Shown here: one piece after another, positions 42,745 to 54,228 of the stretch
Numbering within the stretch: the first letter of the stretch is position 1
Layout of the letters: the number at the start of each line of letters is the position of its first letter
Assembly (NCBI RefSeq): GCF_021044565.1
Contig: NZ_CP087997.1
Span: 1,674,001-1,738,000 of the forward strand
Reading direction: 5' to 3'
DNA from: Subtercola endophyticus
Lineage (GTDB): Bacteria; Actinomycetota; Actinomycetes; Actinomycetales; Microbacteriaceae
DNA: 64,000 bases
Notes under the pieces: generated by a model
Told to the model about the DNA's origin: nothing
The model's database searches: none
The model's input: the letters and a program-made list of their open reading frames with translations, nothing else
Translations under genes and position numbers: made by a program

Positions 42745-43917
42745 ATGACGTCGTTTCACACCGATCAGCTCACCACGTTGCTCGCGCTGGTCGACGAGGG
42801 CACCTTCGAACGCGCGGCGGCGCGCCTGCACATCACGGCCTCGGCCGTCTCCCAGCGCATCAAGGCCATGGAGCAGGCCGCCGCGCAGATCTTGGTGCAG
42901 CGCACCAACCCGGTTCTGCCGACCGCCGCCGGTGACATCGTGCTGCGCCATGCCCGCCAGGTCGCGCTGCTCGAGTTCGACACCGCCCTCGCCCTCGGTG
43001 CGGCTTTCGGTGGAGTGGGTGGTCTCGACGGCGACGCTTCACGGCCAGGCAGCGATGCGAGCGGGGCGGCGCACGTTCGGCCGGTGTCGATCGCCATCGC
43101 GGTGAACGCCGACAGCCTCGGCACCTGGTTTCTCGAGTCGCTGGCCTCGCTCGCCAGCACCCTGAACGCCGTCTTCGACCTGCACCGCGACGACCAAGAG
43201 CATACGACGGCCCTGCTGCGCTCGGGCACCGTTCTCGCGGCCGTCACCTCCACCCCCGAGCCCGTGCAGGGCTGTACTTCCGAGCCGCTCGGCACCATGC
43301 GCTACCGCGCCGTCTGCTCCCCCGCCTTCGCCGCCCGCTGGCGCCCCGAGGTTGCGCAAAAGCACCTTCCACACCACGCGGAGGTGCATCTGCGCAACGC
43401 AGACGCAGACGCAGGCACGCGCGTGCACGCCGCGGAAGCGCTTCCCGACGCAGACGAGCGGTTCGCGTGGCTCGCGACGGCACCCATGCTGAACTTCGAC
43501 CGCAAAGACGAGCTGCAGAGCGGGTTTCTGCGAGCGCGAACGCACACCTCCGGGCATCCACCGACCGCGGGCAGCGACCAGGTGGCGAAGTCCACCTCCG
43601 CCCGCACCGTCGGCGATCTCATCGGCGCCCCGCCGACGCACTACATCCCGACCACAGCAGACTTCGCCCGCGCAACGCTGCTCGGGCTGGGCTGGTCGCT
43701 GTTACCCGAGCAGCAATGCCTCGGCCCGATCGCCGACGGCGCGCTGATCGAGCTCGACCCCGAGCATCCGGTCGACGTACCTCTCTACTGGCAGCGCTGG
43801 AACCTCGGCTCCCCCACCCTGACGGCCCTCACCGCCGCCGTGCGAGCAACCGCAGCCCGCACTCTGCACCCGCCGACCGCCCACTTTGCGCAGAAGCACC
43901 CAAAACGCGACGAATAG
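42745..43917 (+). CDS. lysG: LysG/ArgP-type LysR activator with repeat-derived insertions
   Basis: The helix-turn-helix region is typical (LLALVDEGTFERAAARLHIT, then ASAVSQRIKAMEQAAAQ) and NADSLGTWFLESL and FDRKDELQ mark the LysG/ArgP group, which activates lysE when lysine or arginine is high. The protein is 390 aa, while the family is close to 300 aa. Extra segments include a Gly/Asp/Ser loop near 92-110, a block at about 200-240, and one near 265-290. Residues 203-218 (VAQKHLPHHAEVHLRN) and the last ten (FAQKHPKRDE) are encoded by copies C and B of the 48-bp palindrome. Confidence 0.88.
   Translation: MTSFHTDQLTTLLALVDEGTFERAAARLHITASAVSQRIKAMEQAAAQILVQRTNPVLPTAAGDIVLRHARQVALLEFDTALALGAAFGGVGGLDGDASRPGSDASGAAHVRPVSIAIAVNADSLGTWFLESLASLASTLNAVFDLHRDDQEHTTALLRSGTVLAAVTSTPEPVQGCTSEPLGTMRYRAVCSPAFAARWRPEVAQKHLPHHAEVHLRNADADAGTRVHAAEALPDADERFAWLATAPMLNFDRKDELQSGFLRARTHTSGHPPTAGSDQVAKSTSARTVGDLIGAPPTHYIPTTADFARATLLGLGWSLLPEQQCLGPIADGALIELDPEHPVDVPLYWQRWNLGSPTLTALTAAVRATAARTLHPPTAHFAQKHPKRDE
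43351..43398 (+). repeat. 48-bp palindromic element, copy C (inside lysG)
   Basis: Arms GTTGCGCAAAAGCAC and GTGCATCTGCGCAAC with an 18-nt loop. Only a few arm bases differ from copies A and B. It is in frame, begins at a codon boundary, and adds 16 residues to LysG. Confidence 0.85.
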
Positions 43918-43932
43918 GTGCTTCTGCGCAAA
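43885..43932 (+). repeat. 48-bp palindromic element, copy B (3' end of lysG)
   Basis: Arms are identical to copy A, with a different 18-nt loop. It begins at a lysG codon boundary in the same phase as copy C; the lysG stop codon lies in its loop (43915-43917). It separates the convergent lysG and der genes. Confidence 0.9.
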
Positions 43933-44008
43933 CTGGCGAGCCAGGAAACGGGAACGGGAACGGGAAGCCAGGGAACAGGAGCCGGGAGCGCGGTCCGGGA
44001 GCGCTGCG

Positions 44009-45547
44009 TCAGCGCTTGCGCTTCTCGCGCACGCGCATGTTCACGTTGACGGGGCTGCCCTCGAAGCCCCAGATCTCGCGCAGGCGGCGGGTGATGTAGC
44101 GGCGGTAGCCCGGGTCCAAGAATCCGGTGGTGAAGAGCACGAATGTCGGCGGGCGAGATGAGGCCTGGGTGCCGAACAAGATGCGCGGCTGCTTGCCGCC
44201 GCGAACGGGGTGCGGATGCTCGGCGGTCAGCTCGGCCAAGAAGGCGTTGAACTTTCCGGTGGGAATGCGGGTGTCCCACGACTCGAGCGCCAACTCGAGC
44301 GCCGGAACCAGTTTCTCCATGTGGCGCCCGGTCTTCGCCGAGATGTTGACACGCGGCGCCCACGCCACGTGCGCGAGGTCTTGCTCGATCTCACGCTCGA
44401 GGTAGCGGCGGCGCTCGTCGTCGAGCAGATCCCACTTGTTGAAGGCCAGCACCAGCGCGCGACCCGATTCGAGCACCAGGTCGATGATGCGAACATCCTG
44501 CTCGCTGATCGGCTGCGACACATCGATGAGCACAACGGCGACTTCGGCCTTCTCGAGCGCGGCCGAGGTGCGCAGCGAGGCGTAGAAGTCGGCACCCTGC
44601 GACAGGTGCACCCGGCGACGGATGCCCGCGGTGTCGACGAAGCGCCAGACCTTGCCCGCGATCTCGACCTGCTCGTCCACGGGGTCACGTGTTGTGCCGG
44701 CGAGTTCGTTCACGACCACGCGCTCTTCACCGGCGGCCCGGTTGAGCAGCGAGCTCTTGCCCACGTTCGGTCGACCGAGAATCGCGACGCGGCGCGGGCC
44801 GCCCACTTCTTGCTTGGCCACGGCCGAAACGGCCGGCAGCACCTTCATGATCTGGTCGAGCAAGTCGGCTACACCTCGACCGTGCAACGCCGAAACGGGG
44901 TACGGGTTGCCGAGACCGAGCGACCACAGCGAAGCCGCGTTCGGCTCCTGCCGCACGTCGTCGATCTTGTTGGCGGCGAGAAAGACGGCCTTCTTCGTTT
45001 TGCGCAGCATGCGCACGACGTGCTCGTCGGTGGCGGTCGGGCCCACGTTCGCGTCGACCACGAAGAGCACGGCGTCGGCAAGGTCGATGGCGATCTCGGC
45101 CTGGGCGGCGACCGAGGCGTCGATGCCCCGGGCATCCGGCTCCCAGCCGCCGGTGTCGACGATGGTGAAGTGGCGCCCGGCCCATTCGGCCTTGTAGTTG
45201 ACGCGGTCGCGGGTGACGCCCGGCGTGTCTTCGACAACGGCCTCACGACGACCGATGATGCGGTTCACGAGCGCCGATTTGCCCACGTTCGGGCGGCCGA
45301 CGATGGCGAGCACGGGCAGCGCCGGAAGGTACGTGATGGCGTCAGGGTCGTCGCTCGCGGCGTCGAGAATGGCGAGGTCGTCGTCTTCGAGGTCGTATTC
45401 GGCAAGGCCGGTGCGCAGGGCATCGGCCCGACGGGTCGAGAGGTCTTCGTCGAGGTCGCTGAGACGCTCGACGATGGCGCCCGACACCTCGGGCAGGTCG
45501 TCGTAGTCGCCGTCGGTGTCTCGATCGGCATTGTGAATATTAACCAT
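44009..45547 (-). CDS. der: Ribosome-biogenesis GTPase Der (EngA)
   Basis: A 512-aa tandem GTPase essential for 50S assembly. Two G domains are visible, each with GRPNVGKS ([14 protein letters not shown] and [14 protein letters not shown]), [21 protein letters not shown] switch II and NKxD (ANKID, FNKWD); the C-terminal KH-like domain ends KRKR. An acidic extension of about 75 residues precedes G1, common in actinobacteria. The ATG overlaps the end of cmk by eight bases. Last gene of the operon. Confidence 0.96.
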   Translation of the reverse strand: MVNIHNADRDTDGDYDDLPEVSGAIVERLSDLDEDLSTRRADALRTGLAEYDLEDDDLAILDAASDDPDAITYLPALPVLAIVGRPNVGKSALVNRIIGRREAVVEDTPGVTRDRVNYKAEWAGRHFTIVDTGGWEPDARGIDASVAAQAEIAIDLADAVLFVVDANVGPTATDEHVVRMLRKTKKAVFLAANKIDDVRQEPNAASLWSLGLGNPYPVSALHGRGVADLLDQIMKVLPAVSAVAKQEVGGPRRVAILGRPNVGKSSLLNRAAGEERVVVNELAGTTRDPVDEQVEIAGKVWRFVDTAGIRRRVHLSQGADFYASLRTSAALEKAEVAVVLIDVSQPISEQDVRIIDLVLESGRALVLAFNKWDLLDDERRRYLEREIEQDLAHVAWAPRVNISAKTGRHMEKLVPALELALESWDTRIPTGKFNAFLAELTAEHPHPVRGGKQPRILFGTQASSRPPTFVLFTTGFLDPGYRRYITRRLREIWGFEGSPVNVNMRVREKRKR

Positions 45548-46220
45548 GGGAAGCCCTCGCTACTGCAGTTCTGACAACATCGACCACCGCTGAAACGGTC
45601 TGGCCGAAGTCGAGTTCGGTGGAATCGACGGTGGTCACACCGTCTGCGGCGTTCATGAAGTCGACGACCCGGGAATCGGCCCGGTCTCGTGATCGCAGCT
45701 GTTCGCCGACGACGGCGGCCGATTGATCAACGAGTTCTGCTGAACGCCTGCCCATTCTAGCCTCTTCTGAGGCCGTCAGCAGGATTCTCGCGGTAGCATC
45801 CGGCGCAACGACAGTCGTGATGTCGCGTCCCTCGACCACAATGCCCGGTTGCGCGGCCTCGACGACGACACGACGGAACAGCGCGGTGAGGTACGCGCGC
45901 ACCTCGGGCAGCCGCGCGACGAGGCGCACTTCGCTCGTCACCCAGGGCTCACGAATGGCGATGGTCACGTCATCCGGACCCACCGTCACGAAGTAGTGAT
46001 CGGGGTCGGTACCGACCGCGAACTCGAACTCGGCGAGCGACTCGACGACAACGATGGGGTTCTCGGCATCGAGCCCGCGGTCGAGCAGCATCCAGGCGAG
46101 GGCGCGGTACGCAGCCCCCGTGTCGAGGTAGGCGTAACCCAGCTCACGCGCCACCTGCTTGCTCACGCTCGACTTGCCGCTGCCGGCGGGCCCGTCGATC
46201 GCGACGACGATGGCGCTCAC
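45540..46220 (-). CDS. cmk: Cytidylate kinase
   Basis: A 226-aa NMP kinase that phosphorylates CMP/d[23 protein letters not shown] is the P-loop, [13 protein letters not shown] and [20 protein letters not shown] are family motifs, followed by the LID region (ARMGRRSAE). The GTG at 46220 overlaps the tyrA stop as GTGA and gives the expected N-terminus; upstream ATGs would overlap tyrA further. Coupled to tyrA above and der below. Confidence 0.95.
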   Translation of the reverse strand: MSAIVVAIDGPAGSGKSSVSKQVARELGYAYLDTGAAYRALAWMLLDRGLDAENPIVVVESLAEFEFAVGTDPDHYFVTVGPDDVTIAIREPWVTSEVRLVARLPEVRAYLTALFRRVVVEAAQPGIVVEGRDITTVVAPDATARILLTASEEARMGRRSAELVDQSAAVVGEQLRSRDRADSRVVDFMNAADGVTTVDSTELDFGQTVSAVVDVVRTAVARASHG

Positions 46221-47296
46221 GCGATGCGCCATCCGCGCTCGGTCAGCCACTCGGTGAGATGACCGAGGCGCTCGGGAAGAACCGCGATATCGGCAAAACC
46301 GATCTGTGCCCCCGGCGAGTGCTCGAGACGCAGGTCTTCGAGGTTGACGCCGGCTTCGCCGATCTCGGTGAACAGCCGCGCCAATTCGCCCGGCCGGTCA
46401 TCCACCATCACCACCAGCTGCGAGTAGCGGCGATCGAGGCCGTGTTTGCCCGGAATGCGCGCGACGCCGGCGTTGCCGCCCGCGAGCTCTTCGGCGAGAC
46501 GCCGCGGAGCACCCACGGCTTCTGGCGCCTCGAGCGTCTCGATGAGCCTGTCGAGGTCGTGCCGAAACTGGTTCAGGATGCCCGCGACGGGTGCCGCGTT
46601 CGCTCCGAGTATCTGCACCCACAGTTGCGGGTCGCTCGCGGCGATGCGGGTCATATCGCGCAGACCCTGCCCCGCGAGATTCACGGCCGCGCTGGGCGCA
46701 TCGATGAGACGCCGGGCCAGCAGCGACGAAATCACTTGTGGCACGTGCGACACCAAGGCGACGCTGCGGTCGTGGTCTTCGGGCGTCATCTCGACGAGGG
46801 TGCCGCCGAGGTCGAGAATGAGGTCGTCGATGGCGCTGCCGCGCTGATACGAGATGCCGTCGTGCGCAGCGACGACCCACGGGCGGCCCTGAAAGAGGTC
46901 GGCGCGACCCGACAGGGGTCCGCCGCGTTCGGCGCCGGCCATCGGGTGCGTGCCGACGTACCGAGACACATCGGCTCCGGATGCCCGCAGTTCATGCAGC
47001 GGAGCGAGCTTCACGCTCGCCACATCGGTCACGATGGCGTGCTCGAAGCGCGCGAGTTCGGCCGCGACGACCTGCGCAGTGACGTCGGGCGGCACACACA
47101 CGACGATCAACTGCGGCCGATCATCCGGTAGCTCGGCGCGGCCCGCGCCGTAGTCGATGGCGATGCTGAGGTGGGTCGGCGAGGCGTCGGCGAGAATCAC
47201 GTCGAGCCCGCGGGCCCGAAGGCCCAGGCCGATGCTGGTGCCGAGCAGCCCGACGCCGACAACTCGTACGGGGCCGACCAGTCTGCTTTCAGGCAC
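46217..47296 (-). CDS. tyrA: Prephenate dehydrogenase
   Basis: A 359-aa NAD-dependent enzyme that converts prephenate to 4-hydroxyphenylpyruvate in tyrosine synthesis. [20 protein letters not shown] is the Rossmann loop, [13 protein letters not shown] the catalytic His motif. A C-terminal ACT domain ([20 protein letters not shown], then [19 protein letters not shown]) suggests feedback control by an aromatic amino acid. GTG at 47296 overlaps the upstream pseudouridine synthase stop by eight bases. Confidence 0.94.
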   Translation of the reverse strand: MPESRLVGPVRVVGVGLLGTSIGLGLRARGLDVILADASPTHLSIAIDYGAGRAELPDDRPQLIVVCVPPDVTAQVVAAELARFEHAIVTDVASVKLAPLHELRASGADVSRYVGTHPMAGAERGGPLSGRADLFQGRPWVVAAHDGISYQRGSAIDDLILDLGGTLVEMTPEDHDRSVALVSHVPQVISSLLARRLIDAPSAAVNLAGQGLRDMTRIAASDPQLWVQILGANAAPVAGILNQFRHDLDRLIETLEAPEAVGAPRRLAEELAGGNAGVARIPGKHGLDRRYSQLVVMVDDRPGELARLFTEIGEAGVNLEDLRLEHSPGAQIGFADIAVLPERLGHLTEWLTERGWRIA

Positions 47297-48173
47297 GTGC
47301 TTTCCTGCCTTTCGCGGGCGAGCTTGTGCTCCCGGTTGCGGCTCGCGCCGGCTTCGCGTCAACAGCCTCGCCCGCCGGCGCCGTCGCGGCCCCATCGTCG
47401 TTCTTCGGCGCCTTCGCCGCGCGCGACAACGTGAGCAACGCGCCCAGCTCCTCGCGGCTCAGGTCACGAAGCTCGCCCGCCTTCAGCGAGCCCAAGTGCA
47501 GCGGGCCGAACTGCCGCCGAACAAGTTCGACGACTGGATGCCCGACCTCCTCGAGCATCCGACGCACAATACGATTGCGGCCCGAGTGCAGGGTCACCTC
47601 GACGAGACTGCTGCTGGCCGAGCTGTCGAGCAGCCGCGCCTTGTCGGCGGCAATAGGTCCGTCGTCGAGCTCGACACCCTTTGTCAGCCGTGCGATCGCT
47701 TGCGGGGCCACGCGCCCCTCGACGCGTGCAATGTACGTCTTCATCACGCCGAACGAGGGGTGCGCGAGAACGTGCGCCAGCTCGCCGTCGTTCGTGAGAA
47801 TCAGCAACCCCGAGGTCTCGGCGTCGAGCCGGCCCACGTTGAACAACCGCTCTTCGTACTGGCTGGTGTACTCCGACAGGTCGGGGCGGCCGTGCTGGTC
47901 GGCGAGCGAACTCACGATGCCTACCGGCTTGTTCAGCATGACGTACCGCTTCGTGGTGTCGAGCTGCACCGCCACGTTGTCGACCGACACCTTGTCGGTT
48001 TCGGGGTCGATGCGCCGGCCGAGCTCACGCACGACCTCACCGTTCACGCGAACGCGCCCGGCGGTGATCAGGTCTTCGGAGACGCGGCGCGAGGCGACAC
48101 CGGCCGAGGCGAGCACCTTCTGCAGGCGCACGCCGTCGGGCAGCGCTGTGCTGCCATCAGTGGAACTGGTCAT
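47289..48173 (-). CDS. rluB: rRNA pseudouridine synthase, RsuA/RluB family
   Basis: A 294-aa protein with N-terminal S4 RNA-binding domain (VRLQKVLASAGVASRRVSED) and the catalytic Asp in NVGRLDAETSGLLILTNDGE. KPVGIVSSLAD and SGRNRIVRRMLEEVGHPV are family motifs. It isomerises a uridine in 23S (or 16S) rRNA. A lysine/alanine-rich tail of about 45 residues follows. The ATG at 48173 overlaps the scpB stop by 17 bases. Confidence 0.92.
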   Translation of the reverse strand: MTSSTDGSTALPDGVRLQKVLASAGVASRRVSEDLITAGRVRVNGEVVRELGRRIDPETDKVSVDNVAVQLDTTKRYVMLNKPVGIVSSLADQHGRPDLSEYTSQYEERLFNVGRLDAETSGLLILTNDGELAHVLAHPSFGVMKTYIARVEGRVAPQAIARLTKGVELDDGPIAADKARLLDSSASSSLVEVTLHSGRNRIVRRMLEEVGHPVVELVRRQFGPLHLGSLKAGELRDLSREELGALLTLSRAAKAPKNDDGAATAPAGEAVDAKPARAATGSTSSPAKGRKARA

Positions 48174-48828
48174 CAAAACCCTCCGCACCATCGGCTAGGA
48201 GTGGTGAAATCTTAGGAAGCTCGTCGAGCGAGTTGAGCCCGAGCTGCGTCAGAAGCAGGTCGGTCGTTCCATAGTAAATGGCTCCGGTTTCGCCGTCGGT
48301 CGAGACCTCGGTGATGAGCCCCCGCCCGAGCAGCGTGCGCACCACCGAATCGACGTTCACGGCGCGAATGGATGCGATCGCGCTGCGCGTGATCGGCTGC
48401 TTGTACGCGATCACCGAAAGCGTCTCGAGTGCTGCCTGCGAAAGCCTGGTCGGGTTCTCGGTGAGCACGAAGTCGCGCACGATCTGGTCGTAGTCGCCGC
48501 GCACGTACAGCCGCCAGCCACCGGCCACCTCGCGCAGCTCGAATCCGCGGCGAACCGTGCCGTTCACCCCGTCGTAGTCGTCCACCAGCCGCTCGATGGT
48601 CTGCCGCACGGCCGCCACCGGGCGGCCGAGAGCCGTGGCGAGCGCCACAAGTCCCTGCGGTTCGTCGGCGACCATGAAGATCGCCTCGAGGGCCCGTTCG
48701 AGGTCGAAGAGCCGGGCATCCGGTGCCTGCAGCTCGGCATCGGCCAGCTCGGCATCGGCCAGTTCGGTCTCGGTCAACTCGGCGTCGGCCAGCTCGGCGT
48801 CTCGCTCGCTCGTCAGTTCAGTTGTCAT
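48157..48828 (-). CDS. scpB: Segregation and condensation protein B
   Basis: A 223-aa winged-helix subunit of the SMC-ScpAB condensin. FDLERALEAIFMVADEPQGL opens the first winged helix, and SQAALETLSVIAYKQPITRS and YGTTDLLLTQLGLNSLDELP the second. The N-terminus holds an acidic five-residue repeat (ELADA/ELTET, from a 15-bp DNA repeat) not found in the core domain. The ATG overlaps the scpA stop by 11 bases. Confidence 0.95.
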   Translation of the reverse strand: MTTELTSERDAELADAELTETELADAELADAELQAPDARLFDLERALEAIFMVADEPQGLVALATALGRPVAAVRQTIERLVDDYDGVNGTVRRGFELREVAGGWRLYVRGDYDQIVRDFVLTENPTRLSQAALETLSVIAYKQPITRSAIASIRAVNVDSVVRTLLGRGLITEVSTDGETGAIYYGTTDLLLTQLGLNSLDELPKISPLLADGAEGFDDQFH

Positions 48829-49721
48829 AGTCTGCCCCCAGGTTCGAGAGGTTTTCGTCGGACCAGTTCTCGGCACTCCACCGAATCGTCAACTCGCCGA
48901 GCGGTTCGAGCTGTTCGAACGAGATCGCGGCGTGCCGGTACAGCTCGAGCACGGCCAAGAACCGCGCCACCACGATGCCCTTCTCGACGATGCCCTCGAT
49001 CAGCCGCCGGAACGACACCGGTTCGCCCGAGCGCAGCGCCGACACCACGTGCGCGGCCTGCTCCCGAATGCTCACCAGAGGTGCGTGCAGATGCTCGAGC
49101 CCCACCACCGGCACTTCGCGTGGCGTGAGCGCGAGCATCGCGAGCGCCGCAAAGTCGTCGGGCGTGAGGGTCCAGACCAGTTCGGGAACCTGCTGCCGGA
49201 ACTTCTCCTCGAGCCTCACCGCCCGCGCATGCCGGCCGCCCTCTTCGTCGAAGTTCGTCGCGAACCACGCCGACACCTGCTTGAAGGCCCGGTACTGAAG
49301 CAGCCGCGCGAACAGCAGATCGCGAGCCTCGAGCAGCGCCACGTCTTCGGCGTCGACAAGCTCACCCTGCGGCAACAGCCCCACGATCTTCAGGTCGAGC
49401 AGCGTCGCCGCCACCACCAGAAACTCGGATGCCCGGTCGAGCTCCTTCTCGGAGTCCAGGTCTTTGAGGTAGCTGATGAACTCGTCGGTCACCGCGCTGA
49501 GGGCGATCTCGGTGATGTCGACCTCGTGCTTCGAGATCAGCGAGAGCAACAGGTCGAACGGCCCCTCGAAGTTGCTGAGCGTGAGCGAGAAGCCGGGCGT
49601 GGTCGGCGGGGCCTCGCCGTCGATCACGGTCAGCGAGCCTCCACCCGCCGAACGGGCGCCCGCCGAACCGCCCCGGGACGACGCACGGCCACCCCGGGCA
49701 TCCGCTGGCCGCGAAGGCTGC

Positions 49722-49738
<17 letters not shown>
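48818..49738 (-). CDS. scpA: Segregation and condensation protein A
   Basis: A 306-aa kleisin linking the two SMC heads. FEGPFDLLLSLISKHEVDIT and ALSAVTDEFISYLKDLD are the N-terminal kleisin helices, and the C-terminal winged helix (FLAVLELYRHAAISFEQLEP) is complete. A low-complexity Arg/Gly/Ser leader (about 40 aa) precedes it; GTG at 49738 overlaps the ParA stop by 17 bases, but a later start is possible. Confidence 0.93.
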
Positions 49739-52185
<2,447 letters not shown>

Positions 52186-52215
52186 CATATTGGTGCGCCG
52201 CCGCCCCGGTGCCCA

Positions 52216-52331
52216 TTTGTGCGCCGCCGCCGCTGCGGCGCACCGTGCGACTGGATGCTCGCGGCTAGGTCTTGGCCGCTACCGCCGCTGAACGCGACGA
52301 GCGCGGTCGCCGCGTTCAGCCGATCCCGTCG
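52216..52331 (+). repeat. GC-rich dispersed repeat, copy 1
   Basis: Begins TTTGTGCGCCGCCGCC, contains GTGCGACTGGATGCTCG, TTGGCCGCTACCGCCGC and the core GAACGCGACGAGCGCGG followed by TCGCCGCGTTC. The core ends GAACGCG and CGCGTTC can pair. Confidence 0.85.
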
Positions 52332-52512
52332 GGTGCGCCGCCGCTCCCGGGCCCACGCCGGCCAGAGGCTCCGCGCGCCGCTTGCGGCGTGTGGAGGGGC
52401 CGGTGGGGACGGCGCACAGTGCGACTGGTGACTCGCGCCTGACCTGTTGCCGCTACCACCGCTGAACGCGACGAGCGCGGTCGCCGCGTTCGGCCGACCC
52501 CGTTCCGGGCGC
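52332..52512 (+). repeat. GC-rich dispersed repeat, copy 2
   Basis: Starts with GGTGCGCCGCCGC, has an extra 60-70 bp after it, then GGCGCACAGTGCGACTGG, TTGCCGCTACCACCGCT and the same GAACGCGACGAGCGCGG core. It directly follows copy 1 in the same orientation. Confidence 0.8.
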
Positions 52513-52622
52513 AGTAGCTTCGTCGAACTCCCCCGTGCAAACACGGCCCTGCCATCCCGCCGCCACCCTCCACCCCACGCGCGTCGAACGCCGCCGCCGC
52601 CCCCCACTCGCGCGGTGCTTTC

Positions 52623-52677
52623 GTCGGAGGACAGCCCACATCCCCGCGTATTGCAGGGATGCGGGCTCTCCTCCGAC
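52623..52677. repeat. Long imperfect hairpin, copy 1
   Basis: GTCGGAGGACAGCCCACATCC and its partner on the right arm (21 nt each, two mismatches) enclose CCGCGTATTGCAG. Second copy 179 bp downstream. Confidence 0.85.
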
Positions 52678-52801
52678 CTAACTCCCACCTATCGCCACAG
52701 CCCGGCCATCTCGCACTGCCACCCCGCACTGCCACCCTCGTCCCCACCCCGCCTCTACACCCCGTCGAGCACCGCCTTTCCCACTCGCGAACGGGACTTT
52801 C

Positions 52802-52856
52802 GTCGGAGGAGAGCCCGCATCCCCACGTATTGCAAGGATGCGGGCTCTCCTCCGAC
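52802..52856. repeat. Long perfect hairpin, copy 2
   Basis: 21-bp perfect arms (left arm starts GTCGGAGGAGAGCCC, right arm ends GGGCTCTCCTCCGAC) around CCACGTATTGCAA. The shared flanks (CACTCGCG upstream, CTAACTCCC downstream) show the whole 179-bp unit was duplicated. Confidence 0.9.
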
Positions 52857-52870
52857 CTAACTCCCGTCCA

Positions 52871-52966
52871 GCGCACAGCGGCGCTGCGAGGTTGCGCTCT
52901 AGTCGGTAGCGGCCAACGCGGAGCACGGACATCCAGTCGCACCGTGGGCCGCGGAAGCGGCGCACC
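52871..52966 (-). repeat. GC-rich dispersed repeat, partial copy 4 (inverted)
   Basis: On the minus strand it contains GTGCGCCGCTTCCGCGG, GGTGCGACTGGATGTCCG and GTTGGCCGCTACCGAC, then diverges before the GAACGCG core. Confidence 0.7.
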
Positions 52967-52977
52967 ATCAGCACCGG

Positions 52978-53102
52978 GCGCACCAAACGGGGTCGGCGGA
53001 ACGCGGCGACCGCGCTCGTCGCGTTCCGCGGCGGTAGCGGCCAATACTCTAGGCCGAGCATCCAGTCGCACGCGTGCGCCGCAGAGGCGGCGGCGCACAA
53101 AC
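52978..53102 (-). repeat. GC-rich dispersed repeat, copy 3 (inverted)
   Basis: On the minus strand it nearly matches copy 1 along its whole length, from TTTGTGCGCCGCCGCC to the GAACGCGACGAGCGCGG core and the final GGTGCGCC. It ends four bases from the xerD stop. Confidence 0.9.
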
Positions 53103-53106
53103 AAAC

Positions 53107-54228
53107 TCAGCGCGCGCGGGGGTGCGCCGTCTGGTACATGTCGCGCAGGGTGTCGGCCGTCACGTGCGTGTAGATCTGCGTGGTGGTGACGGAGGCGTGG
53201 CCGAGCAGGTCTTGGACGACCCGAACATCCGCACCGCCCGCGATGAGGTGGGTCGCGAACGAGTGCCGAAACGTGTGCGGCGAGATGTGCGCCTCGAGCC
53301 CCGCTCGCCGTGCCGCCGCCTGGATGATCAGCCACGCCCCCTGCCGAGTCAACCGATCGCCGCGCAGCCCCAGAAAAAGTGCCGGCGTCGACCGCCCTCG
53401 TGCCGAATACAGCGGGCGCACCCGCACGAGGTACGCGTCGAGCGCCGCGCGGGCGAAACTGCCCACCGGCACCAGCCGCTGTTTGCTGCCCTTGCCCAGA
53501 ACCCGCACAAAACCGGCGTCGGCGAAGTCAGCGTCGGCGGCAGAGGAGCCGGCCGCAAAGGCGGCAGAGGATGCGCCAGCCGCACCAGAGCCGCCCCTCA
53601 CGGCGGCCACATCATCCACATTCAGCGCCACCACCTCAGACACCCGGGCCCCCGTCGCGTACAACAACTCGAGCAGCGCCCGATCACGAAGCGCCGCCGG
53701 CTCGTCTCCCCCGGTCGCCTCGAGCAGCGCCGTCATCTGCTCGATCGAAATCGCCTTGGGCAAGCGGCTCGGCAGCTTCGGCGGCTTCACCTCGCGGGCG
53801 GCGTTGACCGGCGCTTGCCCCTCTTCGGCCAGGAACCGATGCAGCCCACGCACCGACGACACGATTCGCGCCACAGACGATGCCGCGAGCGGAGCCGTCA
53901 CACCCGTCGAGGCGTCGGGCACCTCGGTCGTCAGCTGCCGCGTGAACGCACCGATCTCACCCTCCCCGATGGCCTCGAACGAATCGATGCCCTGAGCTGC
54001 GAGCCACGCCTCGTACCGCCCGAGATCTCGCCGGTATGCCGACAGGGTGTTGCGAGACAGTCCGCGCTCGATGGTGAGGTGGCGCAGGTACCCGTCGACC
54101 AGCGAATGTATTGCCGACGATGCGGGTGCCGGGGAATGTATTGCTGGCGAAGCGGGTACCGACGAAGCAACCGACGGCGAATGGATGCCCGCAGCCCCCT
54201 GCCCCGCATCCACCAGCCCGGCCGGCAT
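53107..54228 (-). CDS. xerD: Site-specific tyrosine recombinase XerD
   Basis: A 373-aa recombinase for resolving chromosome dimers. N-terminal SAM-like DNA-binding region (LSRNTLSAYRRDLGRYEAWL), catalytic ATGARVSEVVALNVDDV (Arg I), GKGSKQRLVP (Lys), ISPHTFRHSFATHL (His-x-x-Arg), LLGHASVTTTQIYTHV (His and the Tyr nucleophile): all present. It is longer than the usual 300 aa because of an Ala/Ser/His-rich N-terminus and an Ala/Ser/Asp-rich insert of about 30 aa before the Lys motif. The ATG shares one base with the NUDIX stop. Confidence 0.95.
   Translation of the reverse strand: MPAGLVDAGQGAAGIHSPSVASSVPASPAIHSPAPASSAIHSLVDGYLRHLTIERGLSRNTLSAYRRDLGRYEAWLAAQGIDSFEAIGEGEIGAFTRQLTTEVPDASTGVTAPLAASSVARIVSSVRGLHRFLAEEGQAPVNAAREVKPPKLPSRLPKAISIEQMTALLEATGGDEPAALRDRALLELLYATGARVSEVVALNVDDVAAVRGGSGAAGASSAAFAAGSSAADADFADAGFVRVLGKGSKQRLVPVGSFARAALDAYLVRVRPLYSARGRSTPALFLGLRGDRLTRQGAWLIIQAAARRAGLEAHISPHTFRHSFATHLIAGGADVRVVQDLLGHASVTTTQIYTHVTADTLRDMYQTAHPRAR

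Larger units (their letters stand above)
52186..53106. other. 921-bp gene-free, repeat-packed spacer between argG and xerD
   Basis: Many long open frames cross it but none shows protein-family patterns. It consists of copies of a GC-rich repeat at both ends in opposite orientation, and in the middle a roughly 179-bp direct duplication with a 21-bp-arm hairpin in each half. Individual repeats are listed separately. Confidence 0.8.

Noticed and set aside
52186..53106. CRISPR array or IS element in the repeat-rich gap
   Set aside because: Repeats are too long, few and irregularly spaced for CRISPR; no transposase frame or terminal duplications were seen.
52316..53335. 339-codon minus-strand frame over the repeat region
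   Set aside because: It crosses both hairpins and the inverted repeats and enters xerD out of frame; no protein-like pattern.
53107..54228. Integrase of a mobile element or integron
   Set aside because: The tyrosine recombinase sits in the conserved pyrG-nudix-xerD order, so it is the housekeeping XerD.
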